NCBI RefSeq assembly: GCF_039621805.1
Contig: NZ_CP155074.1
Location: forward strand, 1,860,001 to 1,924,000
Origin: Paraburkholderia sp. PREW-6R
GTDB lineage: Bacteria > Pseudomonadota > Gammaproteobacteria > Burkholderiales > Burkholderiaceae
Length of the DNA: 64,000 nucleotides
Reading direction: 5' to 3'
In this document: piece after piece, positions 27,537-36,655 of the stretch
Layout of the letters: every line of letters starts with the position of its first letter
How positions within the stretch are numbered: position 1 is the first letter of the stretch
Made by a program: the position numbers and the translations under genes
Notes under the pieces: generated by a model
The model's database searches: none
Told to the model about the DNA's origin: nothing
Seen by the model: the letters and a program-made list of their open reading frames with translations, nothing else

Positions 27537-27909
27537 CGCGCGGCTTTCCGCTCGACGAGCACAAACCGCGCGGCGCTGCCTGCTCCGGCGAGAAGCCGCA
27601 AACGCACGGGCGTCGGCCGCATCCGCAAGGTCAGCACATAGTCCACGATTGCGTCGAGCCCGGCTTCGGCTTCGTCTTCGAAACGCTGTGCGACCATGAA
27701 GTTGTTCATACATGGCGGACTTCGTCGAACAGATGACGGCCCAGCACGTTCGCCGCGCGCAGGCCCGCGCACTTCGATTCGTACGCGTTATAGCGGGTGA
27801 CGCGTCCATCCCCCGCGAAGCCGATGACGCCGAATGGAAGCGCATCCAACGCTTCGGCGTCGGCGACATTCAGTGCCGCGAGCGACACGCTGTCAAATTC
27901 ATCAGTCAC
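27533..27909 (-). pseudogene. PYP-like (photoactive yellow protein) PAS gene with apparent one-base frameshift
   Basis: The minus strand encodes a homologue of photoactive yellow protein split over two frames. The first runs from GTG at 27909 (GGAAGG upstream) to a stop at 27708-27706, with LDALPFGVIG, GDGRVTRYNAYE and NVLGRHLFDEV. The second continues from PCMNNFMVAQRF (Cys codon at 27712) through LTLRMRPTPVRLRLL to the stop at 27535-27533. Restoring one base near 27718-27715 gives exactly 125 codons, the length of Halorhodospira PYP. Equivalents of Tyr42, Glu46 and the chromophore Cys69 are kept. Thr50 and Arg52 are Ala and Leu. The stop overlaps the cyclase start. It may be a real inactivation, a sequencing error or a recoding site. 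Confidence 0.8.
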
Positions 27910-28222
27910 GATACCTTCCAGTAAAGACCGCGGCTCGCCACGTGAAGGCGCGGTGAGTTTGCCGGGCCAAGCTTATCGTCTTCTGAACGAGACCGCATCG
28001 ACATCAACCCGCCATACGAACGTGTTAACGACACCGACGGCGGCAATTTTAGGGAGCGCGTCTCGTTGTAGTCAGAGACGCGCCTGTAAGGCAAACGTTG
28101 AGGCGGATCGCGAGCGGGCGTCCAGACAGCCGCGACGCATGACAAAGACCCAATGCATCGCTTTGCAAAAAATAACTATCTGATAGTTTGCTAACGAATA
28201 TTTAGACAATACAATACCGGCC
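27910..28222. other. Divergent intergenic region (PYP-like / MarR)
   Basis: About 310 bp carrying the promoters of the PYP-cyclase pair (minus) and the MarR-efflux operon (plus). It contains the palindrome at 28175-28189, and the DNA just before the MarR gene is AT-rich. No further gene is seen. Confidence 0.5.
28175..28189. promoter_or_regulatory. Palindromic operator upstream of the MarR gene
   Basis: AACTATCTGATAGTT is a perfect 7-1-7 palindrome, 34 bp before the MarR start codon in AT-rich DNA. MarR proteins usually bind such 15-20 bp palindromes over their own promoter. Autoregulation is inferred. Confidence 0.65.
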
Positions 28223-28813
28223 ATGTCAAATCTCGATGTCCTGCGCCGCACTGTCAGCAGCGCCCTCGTCGTCGCCGCCCGCAAGTGGCGGCGCACGAGC
28301 CACGGCGTACTGGCGGCCTTCAACGTCTCCGAGGCGTGCGCCACGCCGCTTCTCACCGCCAGCCGGCTTGGCGAGGCGGTGCGTCAGGTCACGCTGGCCG
28401 ATCATGTCGGTATCGAAGGGCCGTCGCTCGTCCGGCTGCTCGATCAGCTCTGCGCAGCCGGACTCATGCGTCGCGAAGAAGACCCCGAGGACCGGCGCGC
28501 CAAGACCGTTGCGCTCACGGACGAAGGCCGCGCCGTCACCGCCAGGATGGAAGAAGAACTCGTCACATTGCGCGCGCAGGCATTGAAAGGGGTGTCGCGC
28601 AGCGATCTCGAGGCGACCTTGCGGGTGCTGTCGGCGTTCACCGCCAACGCCCCGGATCGCGCCGACCCCGTGGATGATGAACGCGACGCGGCGGAACCGG
28701 TGCAGTCTCACAGCAAGGCCGCCGCGAAAAACGCCCACAACGGCAAAGCAAACAAACCCGGCAAAGGTAAAGTAGACGCAGCGGCGCCGCCTGACGCCAG
28801 CGACCCGGCATAA
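28223..28813 (+). CDS. MarR-family transcriptional regulator
   Basis: A 196-aa winged-helix regulator. The recognition segment LADHVGIEGPSLVRLLDQLCAAGLM and the wing RREEDPEDRRAKTVALTDEG are clear (residues 58-105). The C-terminal 50 residues are a Lys/Ala/Pro-rich tail not needed for the fold. It starts the efflux operon and ends seven bases before the FUSC gene. It should repress the operon until a ligand, probably an aromatic compound exported by the pump, releases it from the palindrome at 28175-28189. Confidence 0.9.
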   Translation: MSNLDVLRRTVSSALVVAARKWRRTSHGVLAAFNVSEACATPLLTASRLGEAVRQVTLADHVGIEGPSLVRLLDQLCAAGLMRREEDPEDRRAKTVALTDEGRAVTARMEEELVTLRAQALKGVSRSDLEATLRVLSAFTANAPDRADPVDDERDAAEPVQSHSKAAAKNAHNGKANKPGKGKVDAAAPPDASDPA

Positions 28814-28819
28814 CGTTTT

Positions 28820-30922
28820 ATGGTCTATCCCACTCTTCGCGACTGGCTGTTCTCGGTCAAGACGTTCGCTGCGGCGATGCTCGCGCTCTACATCGGGCTC
28901 GCCCTCGAATTGCCACGTCCCTATTGGGCGATGGCGACCGTCTACATCGTGTCGAATCCGTTCGTCGGCGCCACCCGCTCGAAGGCGCTCTATCGTGCGC
29001 TCGGCACGATGCTCGGCGCGTCGGCGGCGGTGTTGCTGGTGCCGCCGTTCGTCGAATCGCCGTATCTGTTCAGCGTGGTCGTCGCACTATGGGTCGGCAC
29101 GCTTCTCTATCTCGCCGTGTCCGACCGCACCGCGCGCAGCTACGTGTTCATGCTCGCGGCCTACACCATGCCGATCATCGCGCTGCCTTCGGTGACCAAT
29201 CCGAACGGCGTGTTCGATCTCGCGATCAGCCGGACCGAGGAGATCACGCTCGGCATCGTCTGCGCGAGCGTCGTGGGCAGCGCGCTGTTTCCGAGCCGGC
29301 TCGCGCCGACCATCATCGAACGCACGGACGCCTGGTTTCGCGACGCCGCGTTCTTTGCAACCGAAACGCTGTCTGGCCGGATTGCCGGCTCCGCGGTTTC
29401 GGCTGCGCGCCAGCGGATCGCCGCCACCGTCAACGGTCTTGAACTGTTGCTGAGCCAGCTCTCGTACGACCAGACACGGCCTGACGTGCTCGTGCGCGCT
29501 TATGAATTGCGCGGCCGTATGCAGTTGCTGCTGCCGATCATGTCGTCGCTCGCCGATCCGCTCGTCGCGCTTTATAACAGCGGGCTGCAAACCTGGCCCG
29601 AAGGACTCGAAGCGCTGCTCAAAGACGTGATCCAGTGGTTCAACGAACCGCTTCCCGCGGCGGGCGAGGGCACGCAGCCCGATGCCACCGCCGACGCGCT
29701 GCGCGCACGCATCGCGGCGATGCAACCCGAGCCCGTCGCGCTGGCGAACTGGGATCACGCATTGCTTTCCAATGCGCTGTGGCGGCTGAAACAGGTCATC
29801 GACGTGTGGCAGGACTGCCGGTCGCTGCGCATCATCATCACGCGCGAACAAGGTTCGTGGCGGCCGCGCTTCCGGCATTGGCGGCTGGGCGGCACGGAGC
29901 GCTTTTTCGACCGGGGCATCATGCTGTTTTCGACGGTCTCGGCGGGCGCAGCCGTGGTTTTCGCGTGCTTTCTGTGGATCAGTTCCGGCTGGAACGATGG
30001 CGCGAGCGCGGTGACGCTGGCCGCCGTTGCGTGCTGTTTCTTCGCCGCGCTCGACGAGCCCGCGCCGTTTGTCTTCAAGTTCTTCCTTGCCACGGCGATC
30101 AGCGTCGTGGCCGCGGGCGTCTATCTGTTCGCCGTGCTGCCGCACGTGCACGACTTCCCCATGCTGGTCATCATGTTCGCTGCACCGTTCATTCTGGTCG
30201 GCACGCTGATTCCACGCCCGCAGTTCAACATGGTGACGGTGCTGGTCGCCGTGAACACCGCAACGTTCATCAGTATTCAGGACGCCTACGACGCCAACTT
30301 CCTGATCTTCATGAACAGCAATCTGGCGGGACTTGCCGGTCTGCTGTTCGCTTATCTGTGGACTCGTGTAACGCGGCCATTCGGCGCTGAACTCGCAGCG
30401 TCGCGGCTGTTGCGCTCGAGTTGGGCCGATGTCGCGCTCACGGCCTCCAGACGCCCAATCGAAGACCCGCGCAATCTCGCCGCACGCATGCTCGACCGGC
30501 TGATGCAACTGATACCGCGCCTGGCAGCGACGGACGACAAGCGCCATCCGTCGATCGAAAGTTTTCGCGACTTGCGCATTGCCTTCAACGCGCTCGACTT
30601 GCGCCGTCTCACGCGCAAGCTCGGCGGCGAGTCGCCCGCTGCAATCGACGTCGTGCTCGACGGCGTGCGCGAGTATTACGAAAGCTGTATTGCGGGGCGA
30701 AAGCGTGAGCCGGTGCCGCAAGCACTGATGACCTCGATCGATTCGGCCGTGGCGCGCGTCACCGCGCAAGGCCTCGCGAACGCGGCGCCCGGCGGCCAGG
30801 CTTCGCCGACTTCCGCGCGTCAGCTGCGCGAGGCGCTGCACGCGTTGGTCGGCTTGCGTCTTTCTCTATTTCCGGCCACGCTAAAGAGTCCCGCGCCGCC
30901 CGATGCGGAGGCCGCCGCCTGA
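28820..30922 (+). CDS. FUSC-family efflux protein (AaeB-like)
   Basis: A 700-aa inner-membrane protein with the duplicated FUSC layout: six or so hydrophobic segments near residues 10-160, a soluble domain, a second set near 370-530, and a C-terminal soluble part. The start (SVKTFAAAMLALYIGLALEL) and RPYWAMATVYIVSNPF are characteristic. With the downstream DUF1656, HlyD-type and NodT-type proteins it forms a three-part exporter like AaeXAB, which ejects hydroxylated aromatic acids. It is under the MarR gene just upstream. Confidence 0.9.
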   Translation: MVYPTLRDWLFSVKTFAAAMLALYIGLALELPRPYWAMATVYIVSNPFVGATRSKALYRALGTMLGASAAVLLVPPFVESPYLFSVVVALWVGTLLYLAVSDRTARSYVFMLAAYTMPIIALPSVTNPNGVFDLAISRTEEITLGIVCASVVGSALFPSRLAPTIIERTDAWFRDAAFFATETLSGRIAGSAVSAARQRIAATVNGLELLLSQLSYDQTRPDVLVRAYELRGRMQLLLPIMSSLADPLVALYNSGLQTWPEGLEALLKDVIQWFNEPLPAAGEGTQPDATADALRARIAAMQPEPVALANWDHALLSNALWRLKQVIDVWQDCRSLRIIITREQGSWRPRFRHWRLGGTERFFDRGIMLFSTVSAGAAVVFACFLWISSGWNDGASAVTLAAVACCFFAALDEPAPFVFKFFLATAISVVAAGVYLFAVLPHVHDFPMLVIMFAAPFILVGTLIPRPQFNMVTVLVAVNTATFISIQDAYDANFLIFMNSNLAGLAGLLFAYLWTRVTRPFGAELAASRLLRSSWADVALTASRRPIEDPRNLAARMLDRLMQLIPRLAATDDKRHPSIESFRDLRIAFNALDLRRLTRKLGGESPAAIDVVLDGVREYYESCIAGRKREPVPQALMTSIDSAVARVTAQGLANAAPGGQASPTSARQLREALHALVGLRLSLFPATLKSPAPPDAEAAA

Positions 30923-30967
30923 TGCGCCCGTTCCACTGCCCTTCACTTCCTTTTTCCACTTCCCGCG

Positions 30968-31177
30968 ATGATCGGTGAAATCGATATTTTCGGCGTGTTC
31001 GTGCCGGCCGTGCTCGTGCTGATGTTGATCGCCTATCTGATCAACCTCGCCATTCGCACGGTGCTCGCGCGCGTCGGCTTCTACCGCTTCGTCTGGCATC
31101 GCTCCATCTTCGATCTCGGCATCTATGTGCTGGTGCTGGGCCTTGTCGTCGTCGTTTCGCACAGACTAATAACGTGA
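30968..31177 (+). CDS. DUF1656 (AaeX-like) small membrane protein
   Basis: A 69-aa protein with two transmembrane helices (FGVFVPAVLVLMLIAYLI and LGIYVLVLGLVVVV). It matches DUF1656/AaeX proteins, always found between FUSC and HlyD genes. Its function is unproven. Its stop overlaps the next gene start by four bases (GTGA). Confidence 0.88.
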   Translation: MIGEIDIFGVFVPAVLVLMLIAYLINLAIRTVLARVGFYRFVWHRSIFDLGIYVLVLGLVVVVSHRLIT

Positions 31178-32220
31178 AAAAAACCTGGTTTTCCGTCGGT
31201 CAGATTCTGCTGACCCTGATCGTCGTCGTCGTTGCAGCTTTCGTGCTGTGGAAACTGGTCGGCTACTACATGTTCGCGCCGTGGACCCGCGACGGACACG
31301 TGCGCGCCGATGTCATTCAGGTCGCGCCGGATATCTCGGGCTTGATCTCATCAGTCGAGGTGATGGACAACCAGCAGGTCAGGCAAGGACAGGTGCTGTT
31401 CCAGATCGACCAGGCACGTTATACGCTTGCGCTGCGCCAGGCGCAGGCCACCGCACAACAGCGCCGCGCGACGCTCGACCAGGCACGTCGCGAAGATGTG
31501 CGTAACCGCAAGCTCGGCGACCTCGTCGCGGCGGAAGTCGCCGAAGAAAGCCGCTCGCGCGTCGAACAGGCGGAAGCCGCGCTCGCCGATGCGAACGTCG
31601 CCATCGACACAGCGAAACTGAATCTGCAACGCTCGACGATCAGAAGTCCCGTCGACGGTTATCTGAACGACCGCGCGCCGCGCGCGGGCGAGTACGTCGC
31701 GGCGGGCCGCGCGGTGCTCGCGGTGGTGGACATGCATTCGTTCCGCGTGGACGGCTACTTCGAGGAGACCAAGCTGCGTGGCATCGACATCGGCCAGCCG
31801 GTGGACATCAAGGTCATGGGTGAGCCGAACGTGCTGCGCGGTCACGTGCAAAGCATCGTCGCCGCTATCGAAGACCGTGACCGCACGCAAGGCATGAATC
31901 TGCTGCCGAACGTGAACCCGGCGTTTAGCTGGGTGCGGCTCGCGCAGCGCATTCCGGTGCGTGTGGCGCTCGACGAGATTCCCGCCGACTTCCGCATGAT
32001 CGCCGGACGCACAGCCACGGTGTCGGTGCGCGATCTGTCGCCCACGGCGACGAAGCACCCGGCGGCGGCCGCGGTGGGTTCCGTGGACGATTCGGCGTCA
32101 GGCGCCGCGACGGCCTCGGCGGTGACGGGTGTGCCGCCGGCGTCGGCCGCTTCCGCCGGCCCGGCTGCGCAGACCGCCCCCGCCACGTCGGCTGTGGCTG
32201 CTTCGGGTGCGTCGCAATGA
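31174..32220 (+). CDS. HlyD-family membrane fusion protein (AaeA-like)
   Basis: A 348-aa periplasmic adaptor. It has an N-terminal anchor helix (LIVVVVAAFVLWKLVGYYM), a lipoyl-like half (VAPDISGLISSVEVMDNQQV), a coiled-coil hairpin (about 90-160), the second lipoyl half (STIRSPVDGYLNDRAPRAGEY) and beta-barrel parts. The Ala/Ser-rich C-terminal 50 residues are an extra tail. It starts with GTG, overlapping the DUF1656 stop, and overlaps the outer-membrane gene by four bases. It bridges the FUSC pump and the outer-membrane channel. Confidence 0.9.
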   Translation: MKKTWFSVGQILLTLIVVVVAAFVLWKLVGYYMFAPWTRDGHVRADVIQVAPDISGLISSVEVMDNQQVRQGQVLFQIDQARYTLALRQAQATAQQRRATLDQARREDVRNRKLGDLVAAEVAEESRSRVEQAEAALADANVAIDTAKLNLQRSTIRSPVDGYLNDRAPRAGEYVAAGRAVLAVVDMHSFRVDGYFEETKLRGIDIGQPVDIKVMGEPNVLRGHVQSIVAAIEDRDRTQGMNLLPNVNPAFSWVRLAQRIPVRVALDEIPADFRMIAGRTATVSVRDLSPTATKHPAAAAVGSVDDSASGAATASAVTGVPPASAASAGPAAQTAPATSAVAASGASQ

Positions 32221-33722
32221 AGCTGTCGCGCACTTTGCCCCTGCTGCCGCTCGCGGTCGCGCTCAACGGCTGCATCAACGTCGGGCCCGATTACTCCGTG
32301 CCGAAGCAGGCGCTCGTCAACGCGCCGCTCGCCAATTCCACGCTCGAAGGCACGGACGCCACGCTCACGTCGAGCGCGAATGTGCCGCCGCTCTGGTGGA
32401 AACTGTACGACGATCCGGTGCTGAACAACCTTGTCGGCGAGGCCCTGCAATCCAATACCGACCTGCGCGTTGCCGCAGCGAATCTCGCGCGCTCGCGCGA
32501 GGCGCTCGGCGTCGCGCAGGCGCAAGGCGGCTTTTCCGGCAAGACCTCGGCGTTGATCGAGCGTGCGCAGGAATCCGGCGAGCAATACCTGCTGACGGAG
32601 AAACTGCCGGTCGCCAACGAAGGCGATATCGGCATCAGCATTTCGTATGAAATCGATCTGTTCGGCAAGCTGCGGCGCGGGGTGGAAGCGGCTCAGGCGG
32701 ACACCGAGGCCGTTCTGGCAGCGGGCGATCTTGCGCGCGTCACCGTCGTGGCCGACGTGGTCCGCTCGTATGTCGAACAATGTTCCGCCGCTGAGGAGTT
32801 GAAGATTGCGCAGCAATCGCTCAGCCTGCAGAAACAGCGCGTGGACGTGTCGCGCCGACTGCGCGACGCGGGCCGCGGCAATCAGCCCGACGTGACGCGC
32901 GGCCAGACTCAGGTCGACACGCTGTCGGCGGATATTCCGCGCTACACGGCGCGCCGCAAGATCGCGCAGTACCGGCTCGCAGCGCTGCTCGCGCGCGCGC
33001 CGTCCGATCTGCCGCCTGCCGTGCTGGCTTGCGATACATTGCCGCAGATTCGCCAGCCGATCCCGGTCGGCGACGGCGCGGGGCTGCTCAGGCGTCGGCC
33101 GGACGTGCGCGAAGCCGAACGGCAACTGGCGGCGTCCACCGCACGAATCGGTGTGGCAACCGGCGCGTTGTATCCGACGGTGAGTATTGGTGCGTCAACC
33201 GGCTTTACCGGCATTCTCGAAGACATCGGCACGCAGCCCACGGCGCGCTGGGCCTTCGGTCCGCTGATCAGCTGGACGTTCCCGACCAACGGCGCGCGCG
33301 GACGTGTGCGTGAAGCGGAGGCGTCGAGCCAGGTTGCGCTCGCCAGATTCGACGGCGTGGTGCTCACCGCGCTGCGTGAAACCGAAACGAATCTCGCCAC
33401 TTACCAGTCGGACTATGCCCGCGCCGACGCATTGCGTGGCGCGCTGAAGTCAGCGGCGCAGTCGGCCGACGAAACGCATCGGCTATACCTGGCCGGGCGC
33501 GAGTCGTTCATTTCGGATCTGGATGCCACGCGCACGCTGACGTCGACGAAATCGCAAGTGGCGGCTGCCGAGGGTCAGGTGGCGGTCGATCAGGTCAATC
33601 TCTTCATGTCGCTAGGCGGCGGATGGGAGATGAGCGCGGGTGCCGGGCCTGCGGGTTCCGTGCCCGCCACCGGCACGGCGAGTGTCAAAACCACGCCGAC
33701 CGCGGCAGAGAAAGCGCCCTGA
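32217..33722 (+). CDS. NodT-family outer-membrane efflux lipoprotein
   Basis: A 501-aa TolC-like channel. The N-terminus is a lipoprotein signal with lipobox ALNGC, so the mature protein begins at Cys19. Two efflux repeats are visible (residues 60-260 and 275-470), with the family motifs PPLWWKLYDDPVLNNLV and LLRRRPDVREAERQLAASTA. It completes the exporter encoded by the three genes upstream. Its start overlaps the adaptor stop (ATGA). Confidence 0.92.
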   Translation: MKLSRTLPLLPLAVALNGCINVGPDYSVPKQALVNAPLANSTLEGTDATLTSSANVPPLWWKLYDDPVLNNLVGEALQSNTDLRVAAANLARSREALGVAQAQGGFSGKTSALIERAQESGEQYLLTEKLPVANEGDIGISISYEIDLFGKLRRGVEAAQADTEAVLAAGDLARVTVVADVVRSYVEQCSAAEELKIAQQSLSLQKQRVDVSRRLRDAGRGNQPDVTRGQTQVDTLSADIPRYTARRKIAQYRLAALLARAPSDLPPAVLACDTLPQIRQPIPVGDGAGLLRRRPDVREAERQLAASTARIGVATGALYPTVSIGASTGFTGILEDIGTQPTARWAFGPLISWTFPTNGARGRVREAEASSQVALARFDGVVLTALRETETNLATYQSDYARADALRGALKSAAQSADETHRLYLAGRESFISDLDATRTLTSTKSQVAAAEGQVAVDQVNLFMSLGGGWEMSAGAGPAGSVPATGTASVKTTPTAAEKAP

Positions 33723-33821
33723 GCGCTCTGGGCAGCTTGAGCGCCCTCAGCGGCCGCCATCACACAGCCGCCGCGCATTGCTTGCAAACCGGGCGCGCCA
33801 AGGGTCGCGCCCGTTGCCTCG

Positions 33822-35021
33822 TCAGCGCCGGTTCGACCCTGACACGACATCGATCCACACGGCCAGCACCAGAATGCTGCCTTTGACGATCATCTGCCAG
33901 TATGCGTCGACGTCGAGCATCGACATGCCGTTATCGAGGCTCGCCATCACCAGTGCGCCGATCAGCGCGCCGTAGACAGTCCCGGAGCCGCCGCGCATCG
34001 ACGTGCCGCCGATAAAGCACGCGGCGATCGCGTCCAGCTCGCCCATCGATCCCGCCGACGGCGATCCGGCCGCGAGTCGCGCCGTGTTGACGATGCCGCC
34101 AAATGCGCACATCAACCCCATCAACGCGAAGATCGCCAGCTTCACGCGATTGGTGTTCACGCCAGAGAGCCGCGTTGCTTCGAGATTCGATCCCACTGCG
34201 TAAATGCGTCGGCCGAAAACCGTCTGCGTGGCAATCCACGTGAAAATGCCGAGCAGCGCGAGCAGCAACAGGACAGGCACGGGTATCCCGCCGTACCGGT
34301 CGAGCGTCGCGACAAACGCCGCGAGAATCACGCCCGCGCCGACGACCTTCGTCACGTCCTGCCAGACCGGCACCACGGGCAACTGGTAGCGCTCGCGGTT
34401 GCGCCGCTGACGCAACGTCAGAAACGCGAGCACGACGAACAGCACCACTGCGAGAGAATCGCCCGCGAGTCGCGGCAAATAGCCCTGACCGACGAAGACG
34501 AAGCTGTCGGAAACCGGCGCGATGGTCGAGCCGCCCGTGACGCCGAGCAGGATCCCGCGATAGGCGAGCATGCCGCCGAGACCGACGATGAACGACGGCA
34601 CGCGCCGGTAAGTCGACCACCAGCCGTTGAACATGCCGACCAGCACGCCGAGCACCATGACCACCGGCACCGTGACGCCGATCGGCCAATGCCGGTTCAC
34701 GTCGAGTATGGCTGCCACGCCGCCGAGCAACCCGAGCAGCGATCCGACCGACAGGTCGATCTCGCCCGCGATGATCACGAACACCATGCCGCACGCGAGC
34801 ATGCCGGTAATCGACATCTGCCGTAGCAGGTTGGACAGATTGCGCGGCGTGACGAACGCGCCGTGCGTGAGCAACGAAAAGAAGATCCAGATTGCCGCCA
34901 CGGCAATCAGCAACGCAAGAATCTTGTAGCGCGCAAACAGTTGCTGGATGCGCTGCGGGCCGCCGAATGCGCGTCGCCGCATGGCGTTGTCGGCCGGTTG
35001 GGAAGTCACGTCGGGAGTCAT
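33822..35021 (-). CDS. xylH: Xylose ABC transporter permease XylH
   Basis: A 399-aa inner-membrane permease of the ribose/xylose (RbsC) type, with about ten hydrophobic segments. The conserved AGEIDLSVGSLLGLLGG and GGTSMRGGSGTVYGALIGAL regions are clear. Its start overlaps the xylG stop by four bases. It is the last gene of the xylFGH set, and the XylF and XylG next to it point to xylose. Confidence 0.92.
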   Translation of the reverse strand: MTPDVTSQPADNAMRRRAFGGPQRIQQLFARYKILALLIAVAAIWIFFSLLTHGAFVTPRNLSNLLRQMSITGMLACGMVFVIIAGEIDLSVGSLLGLLGGVAAILDVNRHWPIGVTVPVVMVLGVLVGMFNGWWSTYRRVPSFIVGLGGMLAYRGILLGVTGGSTIAPVSDSFVFVGQGYLPRLAGDSLAVVLFVVLAFLTLRQRRNRERYQLPVVPVWQDVTKVVGAGVILAAFVATLDRYGGIPVPVLLLLALLGIFTWIATQTVFGRRIYAVGSNLEATRLSGVNTNRVKLAIFALMGLMCAFGGIVNTARLAAGSPSAGSMGELDAIAACFIGGTSMRGGSGTVYGALIGALVMASLDNGMSMLDVDAYWQMIVKGSILVLAVWIDVVSGSNRR

Positions 35022-36577
35022 GCGGCACTCGCTGCGGTTGGGTTTGAGGTTCGCTGCACAGGGCGGATCGCGGCGCTGAGAATGTCCTCTTGCGTGAGAC
35101 CGTCGTTGATGAAGTCGCCACGCAATTCGCCTTCGCCGATCACCAGCACGCGGTCGCTGATACCGAGCACTTCGGGCAATTCGGACGACACCATCACGAT
35201 CGACATGCCGCGCTGTGCAAGCTGAAAGATCAGTTTATAAATCTCGAATTTGGCGCCGACGTCGACACCGCGAGTGGGCTCGTCGAGTATCAGCACCTTG
35301 GGATCGGTGAGCAGCATGCGCGTGAGAACGGCCTTTTGCTGATTGCCGCCCGACAGGCTTGCGATCGACAGCATAGGATGCGCGGCGCGCACTGACAGGC
35401 GTTTCATTTCGGTGTGAATCGTGTCGAGTTCGGCGGCGGAGTCGATACGGCCGCCAGACGCGAATCGATGTAACACGGCGAGCGTGATGTTATGCCCGAC
35501 GCTCAGGCCCGGCACGATGCCATGACGTTTGCGGTCTTCCGGGACCATGCCAATGCCCGCGCGAATGGCGTCGTTCGGCGCGCCGATCTTTAGCGGCTTG
35601 CCTTCCATCACGATCGTGGCTTCGCTCACGCCGGGATAAGCGCCGAACACCGCCTGCATCAATTCCGTGCGCCCGGCGCCGACGAGACCGGCCACACCGA
35701 GAATCTCGCCGCGCCGCAGCGCGAACGACACGTCGTTGACGCGCTTGCGGCGCGGATTCGTCACGTCGAAACAGGTTACGTTGCGCGCTTCGAAAATCAC
35801 GTCGCCGATCGGATGCGGCTCGCGCGGAAACAGATTCCTGATTTCGCGACCCACCATCAACGAAATGATGCGGTCGGTGGTCAGTGCGTGCATGGGTTCG
35901 GTCGCTACGTGGCGGCCATCGCGAATCACACTGATCGTGTCGCATACGGCTTCCACTTCGTCGAGCTTGTGCGAGATATACACGCAAGCTACGCCACGCC
36001 GCTTCAGATCACGCACGATGTCGAGCAGAATACGTATCTCGGACGAAGTGAGCGACGACGAAGGCTCGTCGAGAATCAGCAGCTTGGCGCGCTTGTTCAG
36101 CGCCTTGGCGATCTCGATCAGCTGCTGGTGGCCGCCGCCGTAATTCATCACCGGCTGCGCGGCGTTGATGCCGTTAATGCCGAGTTCGCGCAGCAATTCA
36201 TCGGCGCGCTGGTACATGGCGGCGTAATTCATGCGGCCGCCAGGAAGCGTGATCTCGTTGCCGAGAAAGATGTTTTCCGCCACCGACAATTCCGGCACCA
36301 GCATCAACTCCTGGTGGATGATGATAATGCCCGCGCGTTCAGTGTCGCGCACGCTGGCGGCTCTCAACGGCTCGCCTTCCCACGTGATTTCGCCTTCGTA
36401 GCTGCCGTACGGATAGACGCCGGACAACACCTTCATCAGCGTCGATTTGCCCGCGCCGTTCTCGCCGCACAAGCCGACGCACTCGCCTCGCGCGACCGTC
36501 AGGTCGATGCCGTCGAGCGCCTTCACGCCGGAAAACGCCTTGACGATGCCGCGCATCGTCAGCAATGGTTGCGTCAT
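35018..36577 (-). CDS. xylG: Xylose ABC transporter ATP-binding protein XylG
   Basis: A 519-aa double ATPase. The first domain has Walker A GENGAGKSTLMK and Walker B LLILDEPSSSLT. The second has a degenerate A motif (GLVGAGRTELMQ), the signature SGGNQQKAVLTR and VLILDEPTRGVD. This is the standard arrangement of XylG/RbsA/MglA proteins. It powers xylose import with XylF and XylH. It begins about 80 bp after xylF ends. Confidence 0.93.
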   Translation of the reverse strand: MTQPLLTMRGIVKAFSGVKALDGIDLTVARGECVGLCGENGAGKSTLMKVLSGVYPYGSYEGEITWEGEPLRAASVRDTERAGIIIIHQELMLVPELSVAENIFLGNEITLPGGRMNYAAMYQRADELLRELGINGINAAQPVMNYGGGHQQLIEIAKALNKRAKLLILDEPSSSLTSSEIRILLDIVRDLKRRGVACVYISHKLDEVEAVCDTISVIRDGRHVATEPMHALTTDRIISLMVGREIRNLFPREPHPIGDVIFEARNVTCFDVTNPRRKRVNDVSFALRRGEILGVAGLVGAGRTELMQAVFGAYPGVSEATIVMEGKPLKIGAPNDAIRAGIGMVPEDRKRHGIVPGLSVGHNITLAVLHRFASGGRIDSAAELDTIHTEMKRLSVRAAHPMLSIASLSGGNQQKAVLTRMLLTDPKVLILDEPTRGVDVGAKFEIYKLIFQLAQRGMSIVMVSSELPEVLGISDRVLVIGEGELRGDFINDGLTQEDILSAAIRPVQRTSNPTAASAA

Positions 36578-36655
36578 TCGCTATGCCTCGCTGCAAGGCG
36601 CGCGGCAACGCCGGTGCGCGTCATTCGCGCAGGCGTTGCCGCACACTTGTTACGC

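Noticed and set aside
27537..27869. A longer N-terminus for the diguanylate cyclase
   Set aside because: The open frame extends upstream, but it is Arg/Ser-rich and overlaps the PYP-like gene in another frame. The GTGA overlap at 27536 gives a natural start.
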